From Russula earlei (lineage: Eukaryota; Basidiomycota; Agaricomycetes; Russulales; Russulaceae), in the NCBI GenBank assembly GCA_025769875.1, contig JAGFNK010000038.1, forward strand, positions 124,001-188,000: a stretch of 64,000 bases of DNA. Direction: 5' to 3'. The notes under the pieces are model-generated. The model was not told where the DNA came from and ran no database searches. It saw only the letters and a list, made by a program, of their open reading frames with translations. How positions within the stretch are numbered: position 1 is the first letter of the stretch; each line of letters begins with the position of its first letter. This document shows, one piece after another, positions 35,843 through 46,128 of this stretch. Position numbers and translations under genes: made by a program.

Positions 35843-37960
35843 ATGCCCTTCCCTCCTGACCCCCTCGACAGAATCGCAGAGTTCAATGCCATCATGACCG
35901 CCTCCTTCGACGACATCGGTTCACACGTCGCCCTCGACAACATCCACCCCCTCCGTCCGACTACAACTCGACCCGTGCCCTTCTCATCGTCGTCCTCGTC
36001 GGAGAAGGGCGCCACTCGCCTATTCCCCCTTTCATTTCTTCGCAAGGTCAAATCGCACGCCGCATCGCTCCTTGTCTCGCAGACCACACCCGGCCTTTCG
36101 ATCTCGCCCCCTCGTTCCTTCGTTCCTTCTCTGCCCATCGCGCCCTCGCACCCGCCAACTTCCCCTCCTTTTTCCAGCTCGCTTTCGCGCAAGTTTCTCT
36201 CCCGTGCTTTTGGAAAGCACGCCCACGCTCCAGATCTCCCAGACTTGGGCCCCAACCGTTCTTTCTTTGATGACGATGACGATGACGACGATCATGGCGG
36301 TATAGACCCACGCGTCTATCCTCCCACGCGTCGTGTTGTTTCGGTGCCTACACGGTCAAACTTGCGTCGTTCTTCGGTCTTTGCCGCTGCCCCGACTATC
36401 TTTAGCTTATCTTCGCATTCGGTCTCTACACCTTACTTGGTCCCAGAAAAACCTGAGGTCGTCGGTCCCGCTTCTAGAGCAGATCTTGCACATGTATGTG
36501 CTCATTTACCCTGGGATCCGTTTTGTCCTGACTGTCTCTCTTATTTCACAAGCAAACATCTAAATTGTCTCTGAGACTCAGGCTTCGTACAAAGCTCTCC
36601 CTCCCTAAGCTCGCGTCACCCCGTTCCCATCATTCTTCCCCATCAAGCGAACCTTCACCAGTGACGCCGTTCTACCCTTCTCATCCCCACTCTGCCACTT
36701 TTACAGACTTCGAGCATACTCATGCATCCTGTACATCGCTGGGGGACCGTTCAATCACCCCAGACGAAGATCCTTTCCGCAAAGATGAGGTGGCCCCTCA
36801 CCTTTTCGCCAGCTGTCGCCTCCCTAATTCCTTTCTCCGATCGGGTTCCCATGATAGTGGCAGCGAAATGGACCATCAGAACCCTAACTCCTTACCAGTG
36901 CTTTCTAGCAGGTGGTCATCTGATTCGGAGTCTCCCCCTTCTTCTCCCAATCACTCTCTGATTTCTCGTAGACGTTCTGGTCGTGTCCCCAGTCCGAATC
37001 AAAGTGCGCCTCGTGTCTCGTCTTCGCCTTTGCAAGGTCCCAGTAGGTCTCCACTCTCATTCACATTTCCGCCCCTTTCTTCAATCCAGAAGTCTATGCC
37101 CTACCCTGGTGTTACCGTACAAGCGACCACCCCCGCACCTGGCCCCCCTCCCCAATACCCTCCCCCACGAAGTCCCCCGCCATCTGGTCCTTTACCTTGT
37201 CCCCCTCCAGCTGACACTAATATTACTTCCGGAGCGCAGCCATTAACAGTGCTTCAGAAGAGCGTCTCGAAAATGCACCCACGAAAGGACTTTGGAAAGT
37301 CGATCCCAAAATCGACACCGACCTCCAAAGCACAGCATTGGCTGTCCTATTTGGAGATAAATAAACCTTCGATTTCTTTCTCTCCACGAAACATGCCCCT
37401 GCGGTCTCCTCTAGAAGGACCCTCGGATGCCGCGAACCGGACTGAACAGAAGTCTCCTCGTCGGAGGCGTCGTCCTGTGACTCCATATCCGCTTCTACCT
37501 TATGTTGGACGACTAGAGCAGAAGACAACGGCAAGACTGGAGGCATCGAAAGCGGTGGCCCCTTACACCGGTTCTTGTGACTTTGACCAGAACACTGATG
37601 GAGTTCCGGATTCTGAAGTTGAACCTGATCGGAAGTTTCAAGTTGACGTGAGTTTCATCGATGTGCCGTGTCCTTTTCACACTTGGAATCGGTGCTGATG
37701 CTTTCGGCCGTTTAATACAGACTGACAAACCGAGGAAGAAAATGTCCTTTTCTTCCGCCACGTCGGCCCAGACAACCGAATCCAACATTTCGACAACATC
37801 ACTTGTTTCAGTGGTTACAACCATGACTGTGGCCACTACCCCATCGTCGAAGCACGCCGCACCTCCGTCCGATTCCAATGCCCAGTCCTCAGGAATCTAT
37901 GTCAAGCAGGGAGAGGCCATGCACGAAGGCTCTAAGCGACATGTTTCTCGTTCGTGGTGA
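35843..37960 (+). CDS. Low-complexity Ser/Pro-rich protein, about 661 aa
   Basis: Exons 35843-36493, 36553-37647 and 37721-37960 have phase 0 joins. Landmarks: an N-terminal helix (DRIAEFNAIMTASFDD), an eight-residue Asp run encoded by GAC/GAT repeats at about 36268-36294, a Pro-rich stretch (GPPPQYPPPRSPPPSGP) near 37140-37200, and many Ser-Pro and Ser/Thr sites. No folded domain is seen, so it is probably a disordered regulatory or cytoskeletal protein; this is inference from composition only. The C-terminus is uncertain: the final exon overlaps a long frame in another phase (37878-38513), so the true 3' end may differ through an unseen splice or frameshift. Confidence 0.55.
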
Positions 37961-38513
37961 GCAAGTAATAATTAGTGCCCCAAGGTGGACTGAATTCTGC
38001 GATCACTGCGATACCTGCCGCGATGTCACTCTCTGTCTTGCTGGCGGACCTCATGATAACGGCGTGGTGGATGTCCTTATCGTCGAAATACAGCGTGCTG
38101 GGAAGGTTTATGGCGTTGAGCTCCGGATAATCGCGGGAACATCAATGCCCCAGACGAGCGCTGATGTTCCAGGCCGTATCCCTGGCTCCTACCCCGCATC
38201 GTCGGAATCTCCTTCGCTGCTTCCCGTCATTCCCCACATCCCAACAACAAACTTACCTCAGAACGCTTGCATAAAATCGAGGGGGAGCGCGCTCGGCCTC
38301 GAAGGCGTACCACAACTTGATGCGGGTTGTATCACACACTCAAGCCCTTCGTGCTCGGCACCAAGGTTCGGCAGCCACCTCGACCGCGCCAATGAGGGTG
38401 GGACCCAACACAGAGCATTGTTGGCGTTTACAATCAGGCTCCCTACAACACTACGAGACCTGGCAAAGCGTGCGGAAGAGATGAGCCTCCTTGATGGAAT
38501 TGCGATGCCATAG
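37878..38513 (+). CDS. Downstream open frame of about 211 codons, possibly the real 3' part of the preceding gene
   Basis: Uninterrupted frame beginning inside the last exon of the upstream gene but in a different phase. The translation includes RWTEFCDHCDTCRDVTLC, a Cys/His cluster with a zinc-finger-like spacing, then VDVLIVEIQRAGKVYGVELRI, which looks strand-like, then low complexity. I could not find a donor/acceptor pair of usual length (over 40 nt) that joins it in phase to the upstream exon. Confidence 0.3.
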   Translation: MPSPQESMSSRERPCTKALSDMFLVRGEQVIISAPRWTEFCDHCDTCRDVTLCLAGGPHDNGVVDVLIVEIQRAGKVYGVELRIIAGTSMPQTSADVPGRIPGSYPASSESPSLLPVIPHIPTTNLPQNACIKSRGSALGLEGVPQLDAGCITHSSPSCSAPRFGSHLDRANEGGTQHRALLAFTIRLPTTLRDLAKRAEEMSLLDGIAMP

Positions 38514-38852
38514 GAAAGTCTGTACGATTCCGAGTCCTTTGAACCTTCTACTTTATGCTTTTTTTTGGCACCAGATAGTCTCTTATTCGCTTCGGGTCTG
38601 GCCGCTACCGCATGGATACCCCTTGACACTCACATTGTAATAATTAAACACAACTGCCATTATCAGACACATGTATGGGTTCTGTACCATTCCCTTCGGG
38701 CAGCGACACCTACGGTTAACTGTACTCTCTCTCATTCTGTGTTGTCGAGTTTACATTTCAATCGCTTTACCAATGCTACGTGTCGAGTTTAAGAAGAATG
38801 TTAAAGTTGTCAATGTCACTGAGTTGAAGAAAAGTAAAGTAAAACATGAGTA

Positions 38853-40604
38853 CTAAACTCTATGTATGGTCCCCAAAGCGCGAGCAACAGCTTCGTATAC
38901 CCCGCGCAGTTCCCTCATCCGCGGATCGTCAGATTCTGCAGCCTCTCCGCGCGTATGTAGTAGCGGCAGAGGAAGTGGGCTGAGCGGTATATTTTCAAAT
39001 CCCAAATCGTCGATGCTCGTTCGGTGCCCCTCACGCATCTTACCAGAGGCGAGAGCATAGTTCGGTGAGGGCAAATACGACGAAAGAACCTCCGATGTCA
39101 CGGACGTCGTCGATTCCGTCATAGCCGGTGAGGTCAAAGGCAAAGTCGGTGGGTTCTTGCGACGGGAAACCGAGAGCGAACGCCAGAGCGAACCACGGCC
39201 GCCATTGATATGGTCGCTGCTGCTGCTGCTGCTGGCAGTGGCGTGCCGCACATGGCGGTGGCAATTAACACCCAGAAGCCCACGACGCTGCGAGTGAGAC
39301 GAGCGGGAGGTCGAATGTGCGCAAGGTCGCGCGGTGTACTCTCGAGGGAGCAGATCGAGGTCGAAGTGGCGCGTGCGTTGGCGCGGCTCTGCCGCGCGGG
39401 AAGCGGCGGTATATGAGGACGCGTGATCGGGGAGCCTCCCTCGTCCACTCCCGAACAGGGCGGCACGCGCAAAGAGCGCCTTTTCCGCGTCATCGTAGCC
39501 GTCACTCCCGCCCCCCTTTTCTCCCAGGTCGAGAGCCAGACCGACGGAGCGCATGCGCCGCAGCGCCGAGTCGGAGGCGTCTCCGGGTGTCATCGTGGCG
39601 GTGGCGGAAGGTTGCGCGGCGGAAAGTCCGCCAAGATGTCGCGCGCTGTAGCAGCGCTCCTTTTCTGCGGCGAGCTTCCGGCGGTGGTGCAGAGCGAGGC
39701 CGCCAGCGAGGAGGACGATGGCACCTGCAAGGGAGAGTGGGACGGCCAACGCTGCGGTGGGAGGCGCACCGTGGGCCGCCGCGACTAGTGGCCCGCCTCC
39801 GCCACTGTTGCCGGGGGTCCCAGTCGCCGCCGCGTTGGAGGGTATGCCGGCTGCGCTTGGGGGGAAGAGGGTTGCGCCAGGGTCTGCCGGTCCTGTACCT
39901 GCCGCTGCTGCGGGAGCAGCCGGGTCCGACGTGGCTGCATCTTTTGACTTGGCGCTGGTAGAGGAGGACATTGGCGCTTGGTCAGGTCGAGGTTGTGCAA
40001 CCTCGGGCGGACGTGATGCGGGTTTGTATTGCAGTTGGGAAGTCGCTGCATTAACAAAAGAAGCGTAGCATGATTAGAATCTTCCGCGTATCCCCCGCCC
40101 CTTTCACCAATAATCTATTAAAGTTGCTCACGTGTGAGGTTGAATATAGGTGAGGAGTAACTGTGATCAAAGTCATCCTTCATCTGAAGGTAATACGCAG
40201 ATTCTGTGGTCACGTTCGGCGCAGTCCTATCAATGTCCACGGGCTTGATTTTCAGTAGCTTTTATTTCTTTTTCTAATAAAGGGCGACGGTGGACGCACA
40301 AGTTCACCGTGTAAGATCCCCCGCTCTCCGCGACAACCTCGGGCCAGACGGTGGCGCCGCAACTGCCCTCACCACCGGCGCAGAGCCTGAAGGAAGGCGA
40401 GACGACCTTCGGTCCCGTCACCTTCCATTCGCCCATTATGACGTCGCCAGGTCCGAATCGATCACCCGGCGCTGGGTAACTCCACGCGACAGAGAACGGG
40501 GAGTCGTCCTCGGACGAAGACCGCGATGGGAGTGCCGCGTGCGCGAGATGCAGAGGAAGGGTGGTGACAAGAAGGAAGAAAAAAATGAAAATATAACAGC
40601 GCAT
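38853..40604 (-). CDS. Single-pass membrane protein with Kre9/KNH-like ectodomain, 530 aa
   Basis: Exons 40300-40604, 40132-40226 and 38853-40045 join to 530 aa. A signal peptide is clear (residues 1-23, hydrophobic core FIFFFLLVTTL, cleavage near AHA). The ectodomain (about 30-150) has the pattern of the fungal Kre9/KNH (Ser-Thr-rich, GPI-anchored family) fold: PAPGDRFGPGD near its start, two cysteines, and YYLQMKDDFDHSYSSPIF at the end. An Ala/Gly/Pro-rich stalk precedes one transmembrane helix (LAVPLSLAGAIVLLAGGLAL) followed by HHRRK, a positive-inside stop-transfer signal. About 250 cytoplasmic residues follow, with a Ser run and basic patches. Known KNH relatives act in beta-1,6-glucan or cell-wall assembly but usually lack a long cytoplasmic tail. 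Inference: a cell-wall sensor or organiser. Confidence 0.75.
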
Positions 40605-41079
40605 CGCATATACCCTGGTTTATATCACACGCAACAGCAACAATGGCAACGTTAACAAAAAAAAGGGTGTGAGAGAAACAGAATTTGTGAAAAAAAAGGA
40701 CGGAGGCACTGCCTGGTGTGAACGGACCGGCCGATGAAGGCGGTAAAAAAAAAGGACGAAGATGATGTGTAGAAACTAGGAATAGAAGAGGGAGAGGGAG
40801 TTCGAGGAGACCACGGGCGGCGTCCAACGCATTCCGGTCAAGTGAAGTTCAGGCTGTTGCACTCTAGCCCGCTAGACTAGTCCTCGTCACAAAAAAAAAT
40901 TAAAAATAAGATCAAGCACGCGCACGAACCAAAAGAGGAAGAAGAGAATGGGACGGTCTCTGAGAAAGATGAACGAGGCATAAGTGAAAGCTCACACCTT
41001 TGGTAAATGCCGCTGACCTCCTCGAAACGATGGATTTTCTTTCCTTTTTTCTTCTTTTTAAATAAAATAGATAGAGCTT

Positions 41080-41658
41080 TCATGCGGGTGTCGACGCGTT
41101 CGAGTCCACTTCCATCTGCGCATTCGTGCCAGCAGCACCGCTCCCACCAGCATACAGAGGGACGGAGTGCCCGGCGGCCTTGGTATCGATCACCTTGTCC
41201 GAAAATTCGCGCAACTGCGATCTGAAAAATGAAAAAAAAAAAAAAACGCGCGCGCGCGAACGCAAAGAGAGAACACGCATATATGGGAGTGTGTGCGTTC
41301 AGCGCGCGCGGGGCGTGGGTGACGGCGACGACAACGCACCGCTTCTTTTCCCGTAACCTCTCGAGCATCGCAATGATCTCGTCTTGCTCTTCTATGAGCA
41401 ACTCACCACCCGGAAGTGCACTCGCGAGTGAGCGCGAGTGATTGAGAGATTCCCGGAACGCCTGAATCTGTGCGAGCGTGGGTGTGAGCTTGCCCGCCAA
41501 ATCAATTTGCGTCACGAGGCAGGGGTACAACTGACGGCCTGCAACAAGTCTTGTTTGTTCCGTACATTACTCGTGCCTTCTGGGCGTTGGGTTACTTGGA
41601 GGATGGTCAACAATCTTGGGAGGAGGGATTCAAAGGCAGACGAAGGAGTGGACATCAT
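41080..41658 (-). CDS. MED9: Mediator complex subunit 9-like protein, 131 aa
   Basis: Exons 41596-41658, 41340-41530 and 41080-41221 join in frame (sum 396 nt). The first exon codes for a hydrophobic helix (FESLLPRLLTILQ). The second gives a long helix ending SLASALPGGELLIEEQDEII, matching the Med9/Cse2 pattern of a small hydrophobic block followed by a Leu-Pro-Gly turn and a coiled coil (MLERLREKKR, QLREFSDKV). The C-terminal 30 residues are a disordered Gly/Ala tail. Known role: Mediator middle module. The protein is small and the match is by pattern, so another short coiled-coil protein cannot be excluded. The 118-nt second intron is longer than usual here and has a run of 14 T before its acceptor. 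Confidence 0.6.
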
Positions 41659-41903
41659 CGTTAACGGTAGAATCGGTCCGGTCTTGGTTCCCACATGATA
41701 AGATAGTTTGCGCGGAAACCCAAGATTAGATAGCGATTATCTCATAAGCCCCAATTGAACAAGTACATCGATAGCTTTACAACAACAAAGGTCGTACTGA
41801 GAGTGTCCTCATAATACACACGTCACCACGATCTAGGCCTGCAAAACGTAGCCTGCGTCAGCTGGACGGAGGGGAGAGTTACCAATGCTAGCGCAACAAG
41901 GGC

Positions 41904-44900
41904 TCACCCAAAGAATTCCCCTTCAACAACTTTCCGTAATGGCAATGTATTTTGATCGGCTGTCCTGGTGTAGACAGTATTTCCCCACCAGTTTTGAATC
42001 GTGCCCTTCCCAATGGTCCCATCCCGCGGGTATTGCAGACTAATAGAAACGTAAAACCCTTCAGCCAGGTCAGGATATGTCGAAGATATCAGCCTCACGC
42101 GAAGAAAACAACCAGGGTCCCGATCGCCGTTCCGCAGTCAAGTGCTGCCGAAAGCACATCTTCAAGGATTAGATGGGAAGCAGGATCAACGTTAATCTGC
42201 AGCGGAAAAGGAGGCCAACACGCACAGTTGTATTTTGCCCACCAATTGAAATGTCGTTTCCGAATCACATAGTTGAATATGAAACCAATGAGCGCCCAAG
42301 GAATATAGTTCACTGCGGTTGCTGGTGGTATCCAGCCTGTGCCGGCCAAGACCACAGGAATGCTGAAAGACAGGATGTCGGGTCGGCGGATACCGTCAAA
42401 GGGATAGATAATCAATCACCCACTTGACGTATTTGAAAAAAACTGGTCGGCCACCGCTTATTGATCAGCCAGCCGGCGAGGGGTGCCAAAGCGCCAATCA
42501 GGAAGAAGTAGATTAGGCCTAGAATAGTCAAATCATGCAACCACGGCCGCCACATGTGAAAATGTACCACTATACGATCATCAATAAATATCACAGGGAC
42601 GCGGTGCATATCACGTACTGGTATATTTGTCCTGGTGAGAACTGTCGCTGGGGACCAATTACACCTGGAGCAGGGGTGATGAGGTGTTGCGGTAGATGAA
42701 ACCAAAACGCTCACCCCAAACCACACTGGCAACAAAAAAGACCTCAGTGTTGGCACAAATGAAGCTATAGGAGGGTCATTGATTACAACCGCTCCAAGTA
42801 GATCATAATGATGACGACGCACTGATCAGCCTGCTGCGGCTCGCAGAAGTCCTTGACGTTGGCAAACATCCTGCCCAAGAACAGTCATCGGCTGGGCGAA
42901 TTGACCTGGTGACACCAGGAAACGTACCATTGTTGTACGCCTAGCTGTGTTGAGCCTGCTACTATCGTAGCTACAATCTGACACCAGAACATAGTCCTTG
43001 GAGGAACCTTCATATAGTGACCGAGTTTCATGTCCGAGGTGAATTGCAATGCTTGCGACATCATCTTGTGTCAAGTAACAGTCTCAGTATATGTGACCCG
43101 TGCTGAAACCATGCCGGCTTACGATGTATCCGTATGTTTTGAAGATCATCAAGGCTAGCGGTCTGCCAGGGAGGGTGTATCCAGCGACTAGCTCCGCGAT
43201 CACGTTGAGGCCGATTTGCTGGTTGGTGATCGCCTGTATCATTCCTACAGGCACAATATAGAAAGCAGCGACAAATATCGCAAGGAGTAAACCCCATATC
43301 GGCACTTCCGTGGGCCAGACTTCAATTGTTATCGCACTCATGGAGAAGACGATGACTGCGTGAATCGGAGTAAGATCGTGCCAACCTGCATGAGACAGAT
43401 TGGATAAAAACTCACCAAGGATGCTGATATACCACCATTCCGGAACTAGAAGATGGTCGGATGATGGGCACAGGCAGCTATGGTAAACAAACAGACCTTG
43501 TGGATAACGTGCCATCAATCTCGCGTGCACGTCAGGCTGTTCACTTAGTGACCGCCCCACTTGGAGCCAGATCTGCTTGCGAAAGTATAGAGCGGCGTGC
43601 ACCAACGTCGCGGTGATGCTTGCAAAACTCATGCCATATGCGACAGCAAATGTAGCGCTACATCCGATAAGTCCGCAACTGACGGGGACAACGAAACGAC
43701 CGCATACGATATGAATAGTGGGCTATACTGCTTGTATGCCACCTCGTCGAATGTCGAGTGTGAAGTCAATATCTTGGACACGTTGTACTTCCCACCGGCG
43801 TTGTCATACATCTGCGATGACATCATACTAAAGAGCCGCATCAGCGTGATGCATGACGAATACGCATGGAAATTTCCTACGGCGTAAATGTTGAGTACCA
43901 CGTATTCGTGTACTTGAAGACAGAATCAGGTTGTGAAGCGGGCGTTACAGGAGTGCAGGAACGCGTACATAGATGATAGGCGTCAAAATCCCTACAGAAA
44001 GTTCTCCCCGTCAGAGACGATACTTACGCGGTAGACATGAAGAACACCTACAAAAGAAAAAGACAAAACCGACAGTGACATTGGCCTCTGCCCACCCTGA
44101 CCACAGCAGCGTTAGTTCTGAGGACTAGGGCGTTCTTCAATCACGTACATGGTGTCGCAAGTCTATGGTGAATGCAATCAGGGATCAGTGATGAAAAGTG
44201 GATTGGAAAGTTGATAAGATACAAACGGGCTCCCGATGAAGGCGATATTATTCCAATCGAAGGTGACAATGGACATGCCTAGGCGTCAAAGAAAATAGCT
44301 CAAGTGCAAACGCCTTGAGTCGAAAAGGCCGACACATACCTAAGCCAGAAGTATAACCAAAGAGTTGATTAACGGTCTGCAAAAACCCTCGAACTCAGAT
44401 GCGCATAAGATTGAAGATGAACTCGTACAACTGCGTGAGAAGGAAATGATTGTTGAGTCACTATAAAGCAAACGCCCGGGATAACTTACTATTGTTCGGC
44501 CAGATCCATGTTACCTGATAGGTACATGTGAGCTGATGGGGTGCGATGAAGAGCCCAGCGGAAGGCTCACCCAAGAGAATGTGGATAGAGCGGTGAATAG
44601 ATATCCGGGAAAGATATCTGATGACAAACTTTAGCCCCAGAAGGGCCAACGTTACAGATCGCACTCACACCAGATACAAGAGGCGAGAAAGCCATAGAAA
44701 AAGAAGCGTTCACGGCTCATGCCTTTTTCGCTGAAACCCGAGTAGACCTGAGAGTGAAGTGTGTTGAAAAGCGCACATGTGACCAGGTTCGCAGGCCAAA
44801 CTGTGATCAAGGCACATCATCAGAGTGAAACAGGGGATCCAAAAAGGAAAGGTAGACAGACTCATAGAAGGTGGAGAAACGAGGAAGCGCTTGACGGCGC

Positions 44901-45992
44901 CGCCCATGGAGAAGCCGATGAGTTGCGTGGACATGACGAGGAGCCACTGATAAAGAAAGGACCAATTCTGGCTGTAATACTTTCTTTGAACGGCAAGGAT
45001 GTCGGTCTGTCCCGGTCCACCAAACACAAAAAAGTCCACTGTGGGTCAGACGAACGCCACCGGAGAAATCGGAACTCCACGGCCATGGGAAGAGGGACGT
45101 ACCGCATAAGCGCTTGACGAGCCCACCGTCGCCATTACAGTGATCAGGACGTGTTCCTTGAGCGAGAACGGACCAGGATTTAGGGAAACGCCGAATATTC
45201 TAACTCTGGGAACTGCGCGGGCCCACGCGCACCCGAGGGGGAAGGAGAGTAACTGGGCGACAAGCTGTGCAAAAGGTTCAAGTCAAGAATTCGGACGGCT
45301 CGGGCTCCACATGGAGACAGTGCAACGGACCGAGCCAATAGTGATACTTGGGTATCGGAAATGAAGAAATTGATTCAGGCCGGGGATGACGACGGCCCAA
45401 AAGAGCCCAATCGTCCACGCGCGAAGGGTATCGACCGGTATCTCCATGTCGTCCGTGTTTGACACGGCGGACCGAACCTCGGGGTAGGGAGAGTCGTCTT
45501 CCCACTCTGGTGAATTCAGGGAGGGGGGAAGGAGGAAGACATGGCAAGAAGCGGTGTAAGGATCGCGACAGAATGGATTGTTTAGGGGAGCACGAGACAT
45601 ACCACTCGTTGTCTCCGAACTGGAGTCGAGGTTGGGGTCGATGAAGACGCCGTTTTTCTCGAGCCCGTCCTGAAAATGTCACGATAGCCTCATTAAAAGG
45701 GGACCGGATGGGAATGGGTGGCGCGGGGCTGCTCACCGCTTGATAAGGTGACGAGACTTGAGCGAGAGGTTTGAGCACGCAAAGGAAAGGCAAAAAAAAA
45801 AAAAAGACGAGGCGTACCACTGTCATCGGCTACGTCAGAAACTATCCATTTCTTTTCGAACACCGTCGAGCTCCCCGGAATGTCGGACAGTGGCTGTGAC
45901 GGTGGATCATCGAAGGTAGAGTCCTGAGTCCAAGACTGGGTGGGGGTTATGGATAGGGTCGGACTAGCAGTGTGGCTGTGGTCTGTGGGCAT
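41904..45992 (-). CDS. Oligopeptide transporter, OPT family
   Basis: A multi-exon gene (at least fifteen short exons) spanning 4.1 kb. The start is taken as the ATG at 45990-45992 (MPTDHSHTAS). An acidic cytoplasmic N-terminus (EWEDDSPYPEVRSAV) precedes many hydrophobic helices. The two OPT signatures are present: SLNPGPFSLKEHVLI (about 45140-45190) and KVPPR in GHYMKVPPRTMFW (about 43000-43020). Later helices read LIGALAPLAGWLINKRWP and IPWALIGFIFNYVIRKR, and the protein ends EGEFFG (stop 41904-41906). Known role: proton-coupled uptake of tetra/pentapeptides or glutathione at the plasma membrane. Many exons are under 100 nt, so exact borders are not resolved. No stop is forced on the gene and it looks intact. 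Confidence 0.88.
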
Positions 45993-46128
45993 GAGGGGGA
46001 GATGGAAATGAGGGAGGATGTCGGTCTGGCGATGGCGATGGCGATGGGCGAGAGGGAGAGCGAGTTTTGAGAAAGAAATCAAGGAGGGATTTGATGAACG
46101 ACTCAGGCACAAACGACTCTACGCCTGA

